Under the pieces are notes generated by a model that was not told the DNA's origin, ran no database searches, and saw only the letters and a program-made list of their open reading frames with translations. This document shows positions 23,914 to 31,629 of a stretch of DNA of 39,943 nt, piece after piece. The stretch's first letter is position 1. Each line of letters starts with the position of its first letter. Origin of the DNA: a virus; the IMG/VR virus record IMGVR_UViG_3300038701_000961, positions 1 through 39,943 of that record. The stretch is one strand, 5' to 3'. The translations under genes were made by a program, and so were the position numbers.

Positions 23914-24694
23914 TCTTTGCCTCCTCTAACAGTTTGTAGAATTGATCAGGGGTCCATGGTGTGATCTCACCTGTATCAAAATCATAGTTTTCCTCTCGTA
24001 GTAGGAATGTTAATTTGGCGTTCTTGACTGCTTCATCAACATCCATTTTAGCATCAGCATAAACTCCACACACGGCAGACCAATAGTCATGGTTAAATGA
24101 TGTGTCGCCTAATGCTCTCTCAGCTGCCTTGACGCCCTTACGCCAAGCACCCTTAATACCATCCGCGCTATCACCCACTATAGTCTGCTCCATATGATTA
24201 TATAAAGCATCCAACTTAGAGATGTAGACTAATGCTTGTCCCCACGATTTATGTTCTTTGCTATAAATGTGTCTATAGTGGTACCCCGGGATAGTGAGTA
24301 AATCTTTATCTACCCCATATGTGGCCACTGAACCAACCCCCGATTCGTCTATCATCTTACTTTGGATAATGGAGCACAGGTCATCCGCTTCCAACTTAGG
24401 GGCGCATAAAGCCTGGTATTCATCCATCAGGAATTGTCGCAGCTCATCCTCGTGCGGAGGTCTTGATCCCTTGCGATTACTCTTATACCCATCCCAGATC
24501 TGCGTCTTACGGAAGCCCTGTGATGAGGGGCATGAAAGTAGTACCACAAGATCACCACAATGAGTCCAGCTGGGGAGACTCTCAATCTCCCCTACCAGAT
24601 CCTCAATCTCAACCAACAAGGGCTGGTTTCTCAACCCTACCTTGAAGATCAGATGATCAGCGTCGATTAATAATGTCGGCTTAGAAAGGGACAT
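23873..24694 (-). CDS. 5'-3' exonuclease (T7 gp6/FEN-like)
   Basis: The 273-aa product removes primers and degrades host or duplex DNA from 5' ends. Metal-ligand motifs of the FEN/PIN fold are in order: LIDADHLIF (D11, D13), GYKSNRKG (69-76, helical arch), LEADDLCS (E102, D104, D105), YGVDKDLL (D129, D131), VGDSADGIKG (D175, D178). Start chosen at ATG 24694, the third of three tandem ATGs, because GGAGG lies 6 nt before it; the longer frame begins at 24733 inside the SSB gene. It overlaps the SSB stop by 14 nt. Confidence 0.9.
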   Translation of the reverse strand: MSLSKPTLLIDADHLIFKVGLRNQPLLVEIEDLVGEIESLPSWTHCGDLVVLLSCPSSQGFRKTQIWDGYKSNRKGSRPPHEDELRQFLMDEYQALCAPKLEADDLCSIIQSKMIDESGVGSVATYGVDKDLLTIPGYHYRHIYSKEHKSWGQALVYISKLDALYNHMEQTIVGDSADGIKGAWRKGVKAAERALGDTSFNHDYWSAVCGVYADAKMDVDEAVKNAKLTFLLREENYDFDTGEITPWTPDQFYKLLEEAKNDNEREGTSIETG

Positions 24695-25322
24695 CATCAT
24701 CCTCCACATCTTTAGCTTCCACAGCTGGGCCATCCCCTACTAAGTCTTTCATATCAGCAGAGGGATCATAATCGTCCAGGATTGTGGTAGCCTTTGTTTC
24801 CATCTTCAGGATGGTTGCTCCCGAGATGTAGATGGGCACCGTGCAATCAAACATCCCATTCAACACAGCCTTATCAGCTGCTGCGAGTGAAATGTCTACG
24901 GTAATGATAGACCCCTTACGGATGAACCCATCATAGATCTCCTGAGACCCGTCTGTATGAGCTAATTTGACCTTAGGTGGCATTTTCGCACTGGAGGTGG
25001 CTCTTACCACGTATTTGTCGCCTTCTTTACGTACAGCCCCTTCTTTCGCTTTAAACACCCCTAGTGGTTTCATGTTATCCACATCCAGGTTGTGATCCTT
25101 GGCATGTTCAATGACTTGTTTGTTCAGGGCGTCATACTGCTCCTGGGTTAATAATAGGTCTACCGAATACGGGAACGTTTCAGCGTCAACCGAGTGGGTT
25201 TTGCTGATGTTCTTAACTGCAGACAGACGTTGTACATCTGTAAGGTTGGAGTTTAGCACTTCCACCTTGCGTAACAATACTCTTTTATACTTATTCATAC
25301 TCGTTTGCTTTGTCATTTTCAT
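24681..25322 (-). CDS. single-stranded DNA-binding protein
   Basis: The ~213-aa product has a beta-rich OB-like core and a strongly acidic C-terminus ending DVEDDDVPF, the SSB tail type that binds replisome partners. Its placement between endonuclease I and exonuclease matches T7 gp2.5/gp3/gp6 neighbourhoods. Start set at ATG 25322 (MKMTKQTSMNKYKRVL), 5 nt after the endonuclease stop; the frame is open to 25394 but those residues come from the endonuclease gene. ATG 25316 is equally possible. Confidence 0.8.
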   Translation of the reverse strand: MKMTKQTSMNKYKRVLLRKVEVLNSNLTDVQRLSAVKNISKTHSVDAETFPYSVDLLLTQEQYDALNKQVIEHAKDHNLDVDNMKPLGVFKAKEGAVRKEGDKYVVRATSSAKMPPKVKLAHTDGSQEIYDGFIRKGSIITVDISLAAADKAVLNGMFDCTVPIYISGATILKMETKATTILDDYDPSADMKDLVGDGPAVEAKDVEDDDVPF

Positions 25323-25327
25323 GTTTG

Positions 25328-25765
25328 TTATTCGTTGTACCACTCCATGGGGATTGTAGTTTTGGCCCATTTGGCACCGATCTTCTTGGCCCATGAAGCG
25401 TAGGTTTCCTTTTTACACCCTGGCATCTTACCACCAGGATTGCTAAATATAAAACGTAAGTCTAGAATCTTATTCTTCGACATGTATGCAAACTTACGTT
25501 TCTGTTCTGAATCAATGGCCTTCTTTGCCTCTATGTATATATGTTTCCCTGTTTTAGTTGTTAATGTGAAATCTGGCGTGTACCGGCGGTTCCGTACCAA
25601 GGTTTCTTTATACGGGACTGTAAACTGCTCGTACTCGACGTTAGATAGGATCCCGTTCTTATCAGCCTCTTTGGCTATATTAGCCTCATACATGGATCTA
25701 TACTCTACCCCCTTGTAAATGGTCTTGATCCCGTATCTATGCTTAAAATAACGTCCATACTTCAT
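25328..25765 (-). CDS. Holliday-junction resolvase, T7 endonuclease I-like
   Basis: The 145-aa product aligns end to end with T7 gp3: EYRSMYEANIA (E27), RYTPDF (D65), YIEAKK (E79, K81) and the C-terminal GAKWAKTTIPMEWYNE (T7: GIKFADKLIPAEW). These correspond to T7 E20, D55, E65 and K67, so it should be active. It resolves branched replication/packaging intermediates. It overlaps the sigma-like gene upstream by four bases. Confidence 0.93.
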   Translation of the reverse strand: MKYGRYFKHRYGIKTIYKGVEYRSMYEANIAKEADKNGILSNVEYEQFTVPYKETLVRNRRYTPDFTLTTKTGKHIYIEAKKAIDSEQKRKFAYMSKNKILDLRFIFSNPGGKMPGCKKETYASWAKKIGAKWAKTTIPMEWYNE

Positions 25766-26247
25766 CCTTTGTATCCTTTCATTTTTAGAAATGTGTGGAT
25801 TAGACGTAACCGGCGTGTAAAGGTGGCGGGGTCCATGTTTACTCTATCCGCCGCTATGTCTAGGTTACACCCATACAACATGAAGGACTCTAGCACTCGC
25901 CGCATTGGGTTTGGTAATGACTCCGACACCTCAATACAACATTCGTCTGTTGCCTCCATCACAGCGTCCAGGGTGTCCACCTCGGGCCATTTAGCCTTGG
26001 CTCGTATAAAGACAGATAACTCCCAGCTGACAGCCCGTTGCAATAATGTCTCCAACCATTTCTCCACGTTCTCCTCGGGCAACTCTTCATCCTTTAAGTG
26101 CTGCCAAACAGTGATTAATGCAAGTTGATAGACATCATCCACATCCTGGTCATGTAGCCCAACACCCAACCTGCCAGCTATTATCTGCTTATAGGTGGCT
26201 AGGTGCTTACGCGCTACCTTGTCGAATATGTTTAATGGTTCTTTCAT
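25762..26247 (-). CDS. sigma factor-like (ECF-type) protein
   Basis: The 161-aa product has two helical blocks spaced like sigma regions 2 and 4. The first is VDDVYQLALITVWQHLKDEE with a following WLETLLQRAVSWELSVFIRAK (region 2, ~35-85). The second is a C-terminal helix-turn-helix, RRVLESFMLYGCNLDIAADR then MDPATFTRRLRLIHTFLKMKG (region 4, ~117-158). The match is by pattern, not close. If real it would redirect host RNA polymerase to phage promoters, and its place in the early operon suits a late-gene switch. It could instead be an unrelated DNA-binding protein. Confidence 0.55.
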   Translation of the reverse strand: MKEPLNIFDKVARKHLATYKQIIAGRLGVGLHDQDVDDVYQLALITVWQHLKDEELPEENVEKWLETLLQRAVSWELSVFIRAKAKWPEVDTLDAVMEATDECCIEVSESLPNPMRRVLESFMLYGCNLDIAADRVNMDPATFTRRLRLIHTFLKMKGYKG

Positions 26248-26249
26248 GA

Positions 26250-26984
26250 TTATAGTATTTTTGGTAATTTACCAGTCCACCTGCCGTGTTTGTCTAGTTG
26301 CATTGGCAGTAGTACCGGGAACCCGTGAAGGACAGCCCCAGTGCCTATAATACTCTTCTTTTTATACGCTTTGGAGTATTTAAACGCTAAATGTTTCTGA
26401 TCTAAAAGCGAGCCACAGTTCATACCAAATATGATCTTGGACGGGTTGGCGAAGTAATTTATACCAAACTCTGCATGAAAGTGGAACACCACCGTTGATT
26501 GGAACATCTCCATGGCCTGCTTGAGCGCGGGATGTAGACCTGCTTTACCTTGGTGGCCATGTTGATACAGCACTCCATCAATAACTATGTTCTCCTCCAG
26601 GCTCCATTTTTTAGGGGCCTCCATTATATCTAAAAGTCCTCGCATAAATTTGACACTCAGGCCGGACGCTTCAGCAACCCTATAGATCCTGTCGGAATGG
26701 TTATCCTTAAGCATAGTCGCTTTTGGAAATAATTTGTAAACCTGACGCATAGTTACCATGGCCTGCTCAAATTCGTCTCTTATCGAAGGCAAATCTGGGT
26801 TCCGTGTATAGAAAGATAAGCTGTGGAAATCAAATGCATCCCCGCCGTGCACTATCTTAGTGGGTTTCACCACGCTCTTACATTCCTTTAGGAAGTCTAT
26901 ACTGTCAATATGGTGCGCCGGGCACTGCATGTCGCTTATAGTAAGCACTCGTTCTTTTCCGTCGTATATATGTTCGTAACTCAT
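26250..26984 (-). CDS. calcineurin-like metallophosphoesterase
   Basis: The 244-aa product has the five blocks of the fold: ISDMQCPAHH (D18), HGGDAFDF (48-53), LKDNHSDR, YQHGHQG and VVFHFHAEFG. The first block has Gln where most family members have His (D-x-H), so metal binding may differ. Start chosen at ATG 26984, which has AAGGA 6 nt upstream; a longer frame from 27011 begins inside the HNH gene. Substrate unknown; phage members act on nucleic-acid ends or cyclic nucleotides, which cannot be resolved here. Confidence 0.8.
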   Translation of the reverse strand: MSYEHIYDGKERVLTISDMQCPAHHIDSIDFLKECKSVVKPTKIVHGGDAFDFHSLSFYTRNPDLPSIRDEFEQAMVTMRQVYKLFPKATMLKDNHSDRIYRVAEASGLSVKFMRGLLDIMEAPKKWSLEENIVIDGVLYQHGHQGKAGLHPALKQAMEMFQSTVVFHFHAEFGINYFANPSKIIFGMNCGSLLDQKHLAFKYSKAYKKKSIIGTGAVLHGFPVLLPMQLDKHGRWTGKLPKIL

Positions 26985-26998
26985 AATTGTCCTTTTGT

Positions 26999-27613
26999 TT
27001 ATTGTTGCCATCTGGAAATTGACCCAGCTCTAGAATTCTCGCTATGTGTTGAAAAAAATATATTTCCCATTACATATCCATCTTGGGTGTTAAGCCTGTC
27101 TATGGATGGTGAGTCTACCAATTTATAACCGCCCTTTTCCCATTCTTCGAATATCTTATTAAACATCTTGTCCTTTGTTGCCCAATTTAAGAATTCCTCC
27201 TTTTCCATTATTGGCAACCCCACATACTGTTCCAAGCTTCCAACGGGATTGCCTTGTTTGATGGCTGAACGAAGTTTACGCCCTGTAACTCTACCTTTAG
27301 CATTACTGTAGGCATTCAATAGAAAACCCCGCTTTGTGCGATGACGTTTTTTAGCATATGTTAATCTATTTTCTCTATCCTTATAATAACGTTCCTGATT
27401 TTTAATGCGGAGCTCCTCCTTGTGCTCCTTTGCGTACATTCGCATTCTCTTGAGGCATGCGTCTCGATTTTTATGATGATACTCCCTACTTAGAGCACTC
27501 TCACAAGGTTTGCACCTAGACCGTTTGCCATCCTTACGATGACGATCCTTGCTAAACTCGTCAGACGTTTTAACCTCTCCACATTTAGTGCATTTCTTAT
27601 TTTTCTTTTCCAT
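26999..27613 (-). CDS. HNH-family homing-type endonuclease
   Basis: The 204-aa very basic product opens with a zinc knuckle (CTKCGEVKTSDEFSKD ... CKPCES). It has a long K/R-rich helix, and ends SIDRLNTQDGYVMGNIFFST followed by SENSR, the DR...GY...N...N core of a broad family of free-standing phage HNH endonucleases. It lies between the nucleotide enzymes and the phosphoesterase and overlaps the upstream gene by 17 nt, so it is integrated in the operon rather than freshly inserted. The probable role is self-spread or intergenome competition. Confidence 0.75.
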   Translation of the reverse strand: MEKKNKKCTKCGEVKTSDEFSKDRHRKDGKRSRCKPCESALSREYHHKNRDACLKRMRMYAKEHKEELRIKNQERYYKDRENRLTYAKKRHRTKRGFLLNAYSNAKGRVTGRKLRSAIKQGNPVGSLEQYVGLPIMEKEEFLNWATKDKMFNKIFEEWEKGGYKLVDSPSIDRLNTQDGYVMGNIFFSTHSENSRAGSISRWQQ

Positions 27614-28148
27614 ACAACATTTGTGTTGAATTTTGTCCTACATCTAAAAGGCTATCGGGTAGTCTTCCTTCCCCAACCCACAAAAGTGTCTGTAACCCGC
27701 TGACCATGTTCCATAAAAAAGCTCTATGGTGTGGCTCATCCTCAAGTCCCGCGTGGCACTGTTCCATATGTCTTAGTCCACTCGAGATGAAAGATGATAA
27801 TGGTATACCTTTTTTCCAATTATCATTACCGCGGTTACGTCCACCCTGTTCAAAATGCACTGCTAGTGCCTTAAGTGGCAACTCCTTGTCATGTTTCTTT
27901 GTGATAATCCACGCCAATGTGCACATAACCCTTAAATTCTCCTCCAACTTCTCCACTGTCTGGAAATCAAGTAAATGGGCTGTAGCCGCATACACCTGTG
28001 GCCAGGTAAAATCCTTAAGGATCCCTTGTGTGGCTGTCTGATATGCTGCTGGGGGTAAGAGATCAAATCGACCCTTATCGACTTTCTCTTCTCGTTCCGC
28101 ACCTGTACCAAAGGCTGTAACTTCTTGCTCTGCATTCTTAATTTTCAT
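27597..28148 (-). CDS. dATP/dGTP diphosphohydrolase-like (MazZ/PF18909-type)
   Basis: The 183-aa product carries the characteristic KGRFDLLPPAA start (25-35) and the paired motif LAVHFEQGGRNRGNDNWKKG then IPLSSFISSGLRHMEQ, ending HHRAFLWNMVSGLQTLL. In phages this family hydrolyses dGTP and dATP and is part of the 2-aminoadenine pathway, though it also occurs outside it. It has a Shine-Dalgarno (AGGAG) and starts within the HD gene's stop. It is adjacent to an HD phosphohydrolase and a dimeric dUTPase, forming a dNTP module. Confidence 0.8.
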   Translation of the reverse strand: MKIKNAEQEVTAFGTGAEREEKVDKGRFDLLPPAAYQTATQGILKDFTWPQVYAATAHLLDFQTVEKLEENLRVMCTLAWIITKKHDKELPLKALAVHFEQGGRNRGNDNWKKGIPLSSFISSGLRHMEQCHAGLEDEPHHRAFLWNMVSGLQTLLWVGEGRLPDSLLDVGQNSTQMLYGKEK

Positions 28149-28717
28149 TTGTTTATCTCCTTTTTAACCTCTTCAATTCGTTTTATATATAAATGTGATA
28201 CGGCCTCGGCCAACGCGATGGTATACTCCGAGTACCTAGCTGCTTCTTCCACTCGGACTGTCGCGCAATTATCTAACTCAACCAGACGCCACTTATGGAC
28301 GGGTGTGTGTATATGTTGGGTGTTGCCATCAAGCTTATCACAAAAATTAACAAATTTGGACTCCTCTGTTTCCTGCTCTATGTACTCCTCCCACAACATT
28401 TGTATTTTACTACCATATGGCCCCATATCTTCATATATTATACCCTCCATGGCTTTATTTTCCCGATCGTCATCTCTTTCTGTTTTCTCAAAAAAGGGCA
28501 CATCTCCGCATACGGATTCGCCTAAATCATGGATTAACAATAATTCATATACGCGCTTCATGTCTAGATGGTCCGGGGCGTATAACATAGCCATAAACAT
28601 TGCTCCCCACGTGTGTGCCGCCACATCTTCGACACGGCCATCTTTCGTATAGCTGTGCCTCAATGTACTTTTCATCTTGTCTATGTACTTTAGTATATTT
28701 GTTAAAATGTCCATCAT
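28145..28717 (-). CDS. HD-domain nucleotide phosphohydrolase (YfbR/DatZ-like)
   Basis: The 190-aa product has the HD motif set: VAAHTW (H35), LIHDLGE (H63, D64, E67), CGDVPFFEK and NFCDKLDGN. It belongs to the YfbR-type 5'-deoxynucleotidase superfamily, which also includes DatZ, the phage dATP triphosphohydrolase. The two cannot be separated by eye. Flanked by dUTPase and a PF18909 enzyme, it probably shapes the dNTP pool before replication. Confidence 0.75.
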   Translation of the reverse strand: MMDILTNILKYIDKMKSTLRHSYTKDGRVEDVAAHTWGAMFMAMLYAPDHLDMKRVYELLLIHDLGESVCGDVPFFEKTERDDDRENKAMEGIIYEDMGPYGSKIQMLWEEYIEQETEESKFVNFCDKLDGNTQHIHTPVHKWRLVELDNCATVRVEEAARYSEYTIALAEAVSHLYIKRIEEVKKEINK

Positions 28718-29037
28718 CCCTGTCTTTCTATGTTTGTATATTTCTTTTTGAGATACAGGTCGACGATCTCTTCCGCGTCCATACCTTCAGCAAGAAAAGC
28801 ACTTAGTAAAAAGTGTAAACAATCCACCAACTCTTCCTTAAGTTTATCGTGGTCAATATCTTCTGTCTCCTTCCACCACTTCCAATTTGTCTCATCTCTA
28901 GCCTCCACAGCCTCGTGTATTAAGGCTGTTAGAAACTCCGCAACCCATACACTGCCCTCCATGGGACGTAATCCCCGTTTTATCTCTAGAAAGTGGTTTA
29001 GCTTCTGCTGTTCATCTAATAATTTCTGTAACATCAT
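28714..29037 (-). CDS. dimeric dUTPase / MazG-like NTP pyrophosphohydrolase
   Basis: The 107-aa all-helical product has EFLTALIHEAVEARDETNWKWWK (about 34-56) and KLKEELVDCLHFLLSAFLAE (about 65-84), giving the E-x-x-E and E-x-x-D metal motifs of all-alpha dUTPases. It ends LYLKKKYTNIERQG, as in dUTPase_2. The product would remove dUTP. Start is ATG 29037 or 29034; AGGAGG is 2 or 5 nt upstream, favouring 29034. Confidence 0.8.
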   Translation of the reverse strand: MMLQKLLDEQQKLNHFLEIKRGLRPMEGSVWVAEFLTALIHEAVEARDETNWKWWKETEDIDHDKLKEELVDCLHFLLSAFLAEGMDAEEIVDLYLKKKYTNIERQG

Positions 29038-29282
29038 TTCCTCCTATACTTTAAAACTAAATACGTCTGTACCACTAACACCGCCAATGACCCAACACTG
29101 CTAACCCTAAATCCCAATGAGTCATCCATTAAAGATTGGATTGACAGGAGCGCATAGCCTAAACATAAACATGTCATGAGGACCATGCTAACCCCTGTCG
29201 AATCCTTTACTTTAACTAGGTGGAAAATTTGTGATAAACTACCTATCGAAAGGATTAAAGTTCCTATGAGCGCTAATGTCAT
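29034..29282 (-). CDS. PQ-loop/SemiSWEET-like membrane protein
   Basis: The 82-aa product has three predicted membrane helices (5-24, 32-50, 57-77) and the family motif SLSQIFHLVKVKDSTGVS, where PQ is replaced by SQ, followed by a helix rich in small residues. SemiSWEET halves dimerise to carry small sugars; other PQ-loop proteins carry amino acids. It is in frame-overlap with both neighbours (ATGA upstream; stop inside the dUTPase start), with no ribosome site of its own. Function in a phage is unknown. Confidence 0.65.
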   Translation of the reverse strand: MTLALIGTLILSIGSLSQIFHLVKVKDSTGVSMVLMTCLCLGYALLSIQSLMDDSLGFRVSSVGSLAVLVVQTYLVLKYRRK

Positions 29283-29563
29283 AAAATATTATGTGTTATT
29301 TTTGACAGGTCTGATACGTTAGATTCTATCCTGCCTAAACATTGCCTCTGTATATGTGCTATGTAAGCACTCCCCCATTCGCTTTTGGCATCATCTAACA
29401 ATTTATTGCAAATAGTGTGAAGTTTGAGTGCTGCCTCGAGCTCCTCTAAGTTTTTATTAACATAAAAATCATGTTGTTTTACATCGTCTTCGTCACCGTT
29501 TTTCCTCACTTGTTTACGTGAAGCTTTTATTTTTTTATGTAATTTCTTTAAATCTATACACAT
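29279..29563 (-). CDS. hypothetical helical protein
   Basis: The 94-aa product has a basic N-terminus (KKLHKKIKASRKQVRKNG) and then amphipathic helices (NLEELEAALKLHTICNKLLDDA). Shine-Dalgarno AAGGA lies 6 nt before ATG. It is co-translated with the PQ-loop protein (ATGA overlap), which suggests a functional link. No family recognised. Confidence 0.7.
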   Translation of the reverse strand: MCIDLKKLHKKIKASRKQVRKNGDEDDVKQHDFYVNKNLEELEAALKLHTICNKLLDDAKSEWGSAYIAHIQRQCLGRIESNVSDLSKITHNIL

Positions 29564-29607
29564 AACAAATCCTTTCTAATATTATAAAATACCATTCCCA
29601 TTAAGTA

Positions 29608-29919
29608 CTAGCTGCATTCTTTTAGGTACTCCTCATCAGAAGGTAATGGGTGATCATATACCAACAGGTGACTGATTAGAGTATGGCATAGTACCATATC
29701 ATTTACAACCTGATCTTTTTCGTCAATCATAGTACCTAATTTCACTGATACATCCTCACGTAAGTCTGGTAATTCGTGTATCTTTTCTAATTCATGGTAT
29801 ATTTGATTAAGATTATTTTTACACTCCTCGCATCTATAATTTAAAGCTTGCAGCCGCGTTACCACATCCTCCAACCTTTTAAAAACAAGCCCTAAAGTTG
29901 AATAATTATCTAATTCCAT
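29608..29919 (-). CDS. hypothetical coiled-coil protein
   Basis: The 103-aa mostly helical product has a likely coiled coil (VFKRLEDVVTRLQALNYRC ... NNLNQIYHELEKIHEL) and a CEEC pair. AAAGG lies 6 nt before ATG. It follows the membrane-anchored protease-like gene by 12 nt. No family recognised. Confidence 0.7.
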   Translation of the reverse strand: MELDNYSTLGLVFKRLEDVVTRLQALNYRCEECKNNLNQIYHELEKIHELPDLREDVSVKLGTMIDEKDQVVNDMVLCHTLISHLLVYDHPLPSDEEYLKECS

Positions 29920-29931
29920 AATTAACCTTTC

Positions 29932-30669
29932 CTATTTCCTTGGGTGAATCCCGTTCTTGTTAAGCGCTGGGAATGTAACAATATCCCCACTAAAAATTTG
30001 CACAGGCCTGATATATCTTTTCTTATCTCTGTAAACATGGTGCGCTGTGATCGTGACGGAGATAGCGATAGCCTCGGGGGACTCCTGTACCATCTCGACA
30101 AACCTAGCTACACGTGGGTCCTGGAAGGTATCGTATAGAACTAGGTCGCCCACGATGTTCATTGTCTTACCGTCCTTGGCCACAACCACCCGGAAGTTCT
30201 CGAAATAGCCTACCGACTCCATTGCTCTTGCGAAAGAACCGTGGTTGATGTAGCTCTTAACCTTACCGCGCTTCACACATAGGTCATACATCATGGCTAT
30301 AGTAGTCTTATCGGCGAACGATCCGTGCCCCAACGCTTCCCCACTCTCCATAAGGGAGATGTTCTTAATTACCCGGTTCTGCTTTGACTTCTCGGCAACA
30401 ACCTTCTCCACAATGGTTTTAGCTTTGGTTAAAGATTCTACAGACTGTTTGTACAACTTCTCATACAAGGTCTTCCACCGCTGGATCTCATCCTGGTGGG
30501 TGCGGATCTGGTTGGTTAGGTCGTCCAGATAGGACATGTGCCCGCTTTGGATAACCAAGAGTTTGTTCTCGTAGTGTTCAATCTGAATGTACGCCCCTGT
30601 GAAGTATGCTCCGGCCCCTAATGCTACACCCAGTACAATGTTTAGTATTTTCTGTTTTATATTTTTCAT
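29932..30669 (-). CDS. membrane-anchored coiled-coil protein with capsid-protease-like domain
   Basis: The 245-aa product has a basic start, one membrane helix (8-28), a coiled coil (~30-95) and a C-terminal domain (101-245). That domain shows the order of motifs seen in Mu-I/scaffold-type capsid proteases: SLMESGEALGHG (105-116), YINHG (H143), VGYFENFRV (153-161), VGDLVLYD, SPEAIAISVTI (S204) and SGDIVTFPALNKNG (227-240). His and Ser are both present. The positive N-terminus places the domain outside the inner membrane. It lies in the early region, far from the head genes, which already have a protease at 4158. A lipoprotein with the same domain is at 31971. Role unknown. Confidence 0.65.
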   Translation of the reverse strand: MKNIKQKILNIVLGVALGAGAYFTGAYIQIEHYENKLLVIQSGHMSYLDDLTNQIRTHQDEIQRWKTLYEKLYKQSVESLTKAKTIVEKVVAEKSKQNRVIKNISLMESGEALGHGSFADKTTIAMMYDLCVKRGKVKSYINHGSFARAMESVGYFENFRVVVAKDGKTMNIVGDLVLYDTFQDPRVARFVEMVQESPEAIAISVTITAHHVYRDKKRYIRPVQIFSGDIVTFPALNKNGIHPRK

Positions 30670-30673
30670 AATT

Positions 30674-31006
30674 TTAATAACAGTTGTCGATTATCTCGTG
30701 TGTGTGCTTCTTAAATATTTCCTTTATCGTGCCCACACTTCCGTCTGATTCCATAATCTCTATGGTCATAGCCTCTGCTCTTTCTCTACCAAAGGAGACG
30801 ACTATACTGCTCCCCCGGTCTCTATACTCACGCTCTGGCGGCACATCTACGATTTCCTCGGTAAACATGCTCTCCATTCTATCCTCCATATAGTTGAAAC
30901 ACTCCAAGGTGAATGGTATAAGAACCACAATAATTAAGAAGAAACCTGCGAGTGCGGCTGTCAAAGACGATAGGATCCAGACGATTAATTTTAAGCTGTC
31001 TTTCAT
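30674..31006 (-). CDS. hypothetical single-span membrane protein
   Basis: The 110-aa product has one strong span (LIVWILSSLTAALAGFFLIIVVLI, about 7-30) after a basic N-terminus, so residues 35-110 should be periplasmic. That part is charged (VPPEREYRDRGSSIVVSFGR). It is five bases from the protease-like gene and probably co-translated with it. No family recognised. Confidence 0.7.
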   Translation of the reverse strand: MKDSLKLIVWILSSLTAALAGFFLIIVVLIPFTLECFNYMEDRMESMFTEEIVDVPPEREYRDRGSSIVVSFGRERAEAMTIEIMESDGSVGTIKEIFKKHTHEIIDNCY

Positions 31007-31011
31007 AATTT

Positions 31012-31146
31012 CTAAAGGTTAAAGTTGAATAACTGGTCCATAAAGATGAATAATAGGACCCACCCAATCGAAGCTGCAACCGCGAATAGTACCCCTATTC
31101 CCATGATTTGTAGCGAATCTTTTAAGTCGTTTATTAAGTTTTTCAT
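31012..31146 (-). CDS. 44-aa membrane peptide
   Basis: This short frame encodes a protein starting MKNLINDLKDSLQIMGIG and ending MDQLFNFNL, with one membrane span at about 15-38 (LFAVAASIGWVLLFIF). Its stop lies 5 nt before the next gene's ATG and it starts 5 nt after the previous stop, filling an otherwise empty gap in a tightly packed operon. Ribosome site is weak (AGG 5 nt upstream). It probably belongs to the same membrane module. Confidence 0.6.
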   Translation of the reverse strand: MKNLINDLKDSLQIMGIGVLFAVAASIGWVLLFIFMDQLFNFNL

Positions 31147-31151
31147 AAGGC

Positions 31152-31619
31152 CTATTCACTATACATTCTACCAAAACCTTCCTCTTCCCACCAATCTGGG
31201 CGACCCCATCTGAGGTACCCCTCGGCAAGTTTTAGAAGCGTCTTCCTACATTTACCTAATTTCTTAAATTCCTTACATTTACCTTCATGTCTGATACCAT
31301 TTACCTTTAATAGTAGAAACAGCGGCACTGGTAAGTTAGCCCCCTTCTTAATTGTTATATATCCATTTTCTGCCACAGTGAACCATGGTATTAAGTTGTT
31401 CTTTGTTAAATACTCCCAATCCTTTCTATCTCTATTGAGTATGTACGCATTATCTGAGTGGTGAAACACATTAATCGAGAGTATTTTTCTGGTGCAACAC
31501 TTACTGTTTGGCAGCCACAAAATAGTCAATAAATAACCCGCGGTAACATGACGTGAATGGAACTTATGATATTTTGTGTCCCACTCACTTGAGATAAATA
31601 CATTATCACTGTGCATCAT
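31152..31619 (-). CDS. hypothetical protein
   Basis: The 155-aa product has a strong ribosome site (AAGGAGG) before ATGATG. Visible features are LLTILWLPNSKCC, two cysteine/lysine-rich turns (KCCTRK, GKCKEFKKLGKC) and an aromatic, acidic C-terminus (WGRPDWWEEEGFGRMYSE). HHSDNAYILNRDRKDWEYL could be a structured beta-alpha unit. No family recognised. Confidence 0.7.
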   Translation of the reverse strand: MMHSDNVFISSEWDTKYHKFHSRHVTAGYLLTILWLPNSKCCTRKILSINVFHHSDNAYILNRDRKDWEYLTKNNLIPWFTVAENGYITIKKGANLPVPLFLLLKVNGIRHEGKCKEFKKLGKCRKTLLKLAEGYLRWGRPDWWEEEGFGRMYSE

Positions 31620-31629
31620 TTCCTCCTTT

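Noticed and set aside
27597-29037. Complete 2-aminoadenine (Z) genome system
   Set aside because: No PurZ-like adenylosuccinate synthetase is present in the window, so full pathway presence cannot be claimed.
29296-29330. TTGACA on the + strand with a weak -10 candidate
   Set aside because: It lies inside a minus-strand gene and the hexamer at 17 bp (TCTATC) is poor; there is no + strand gene to serve.
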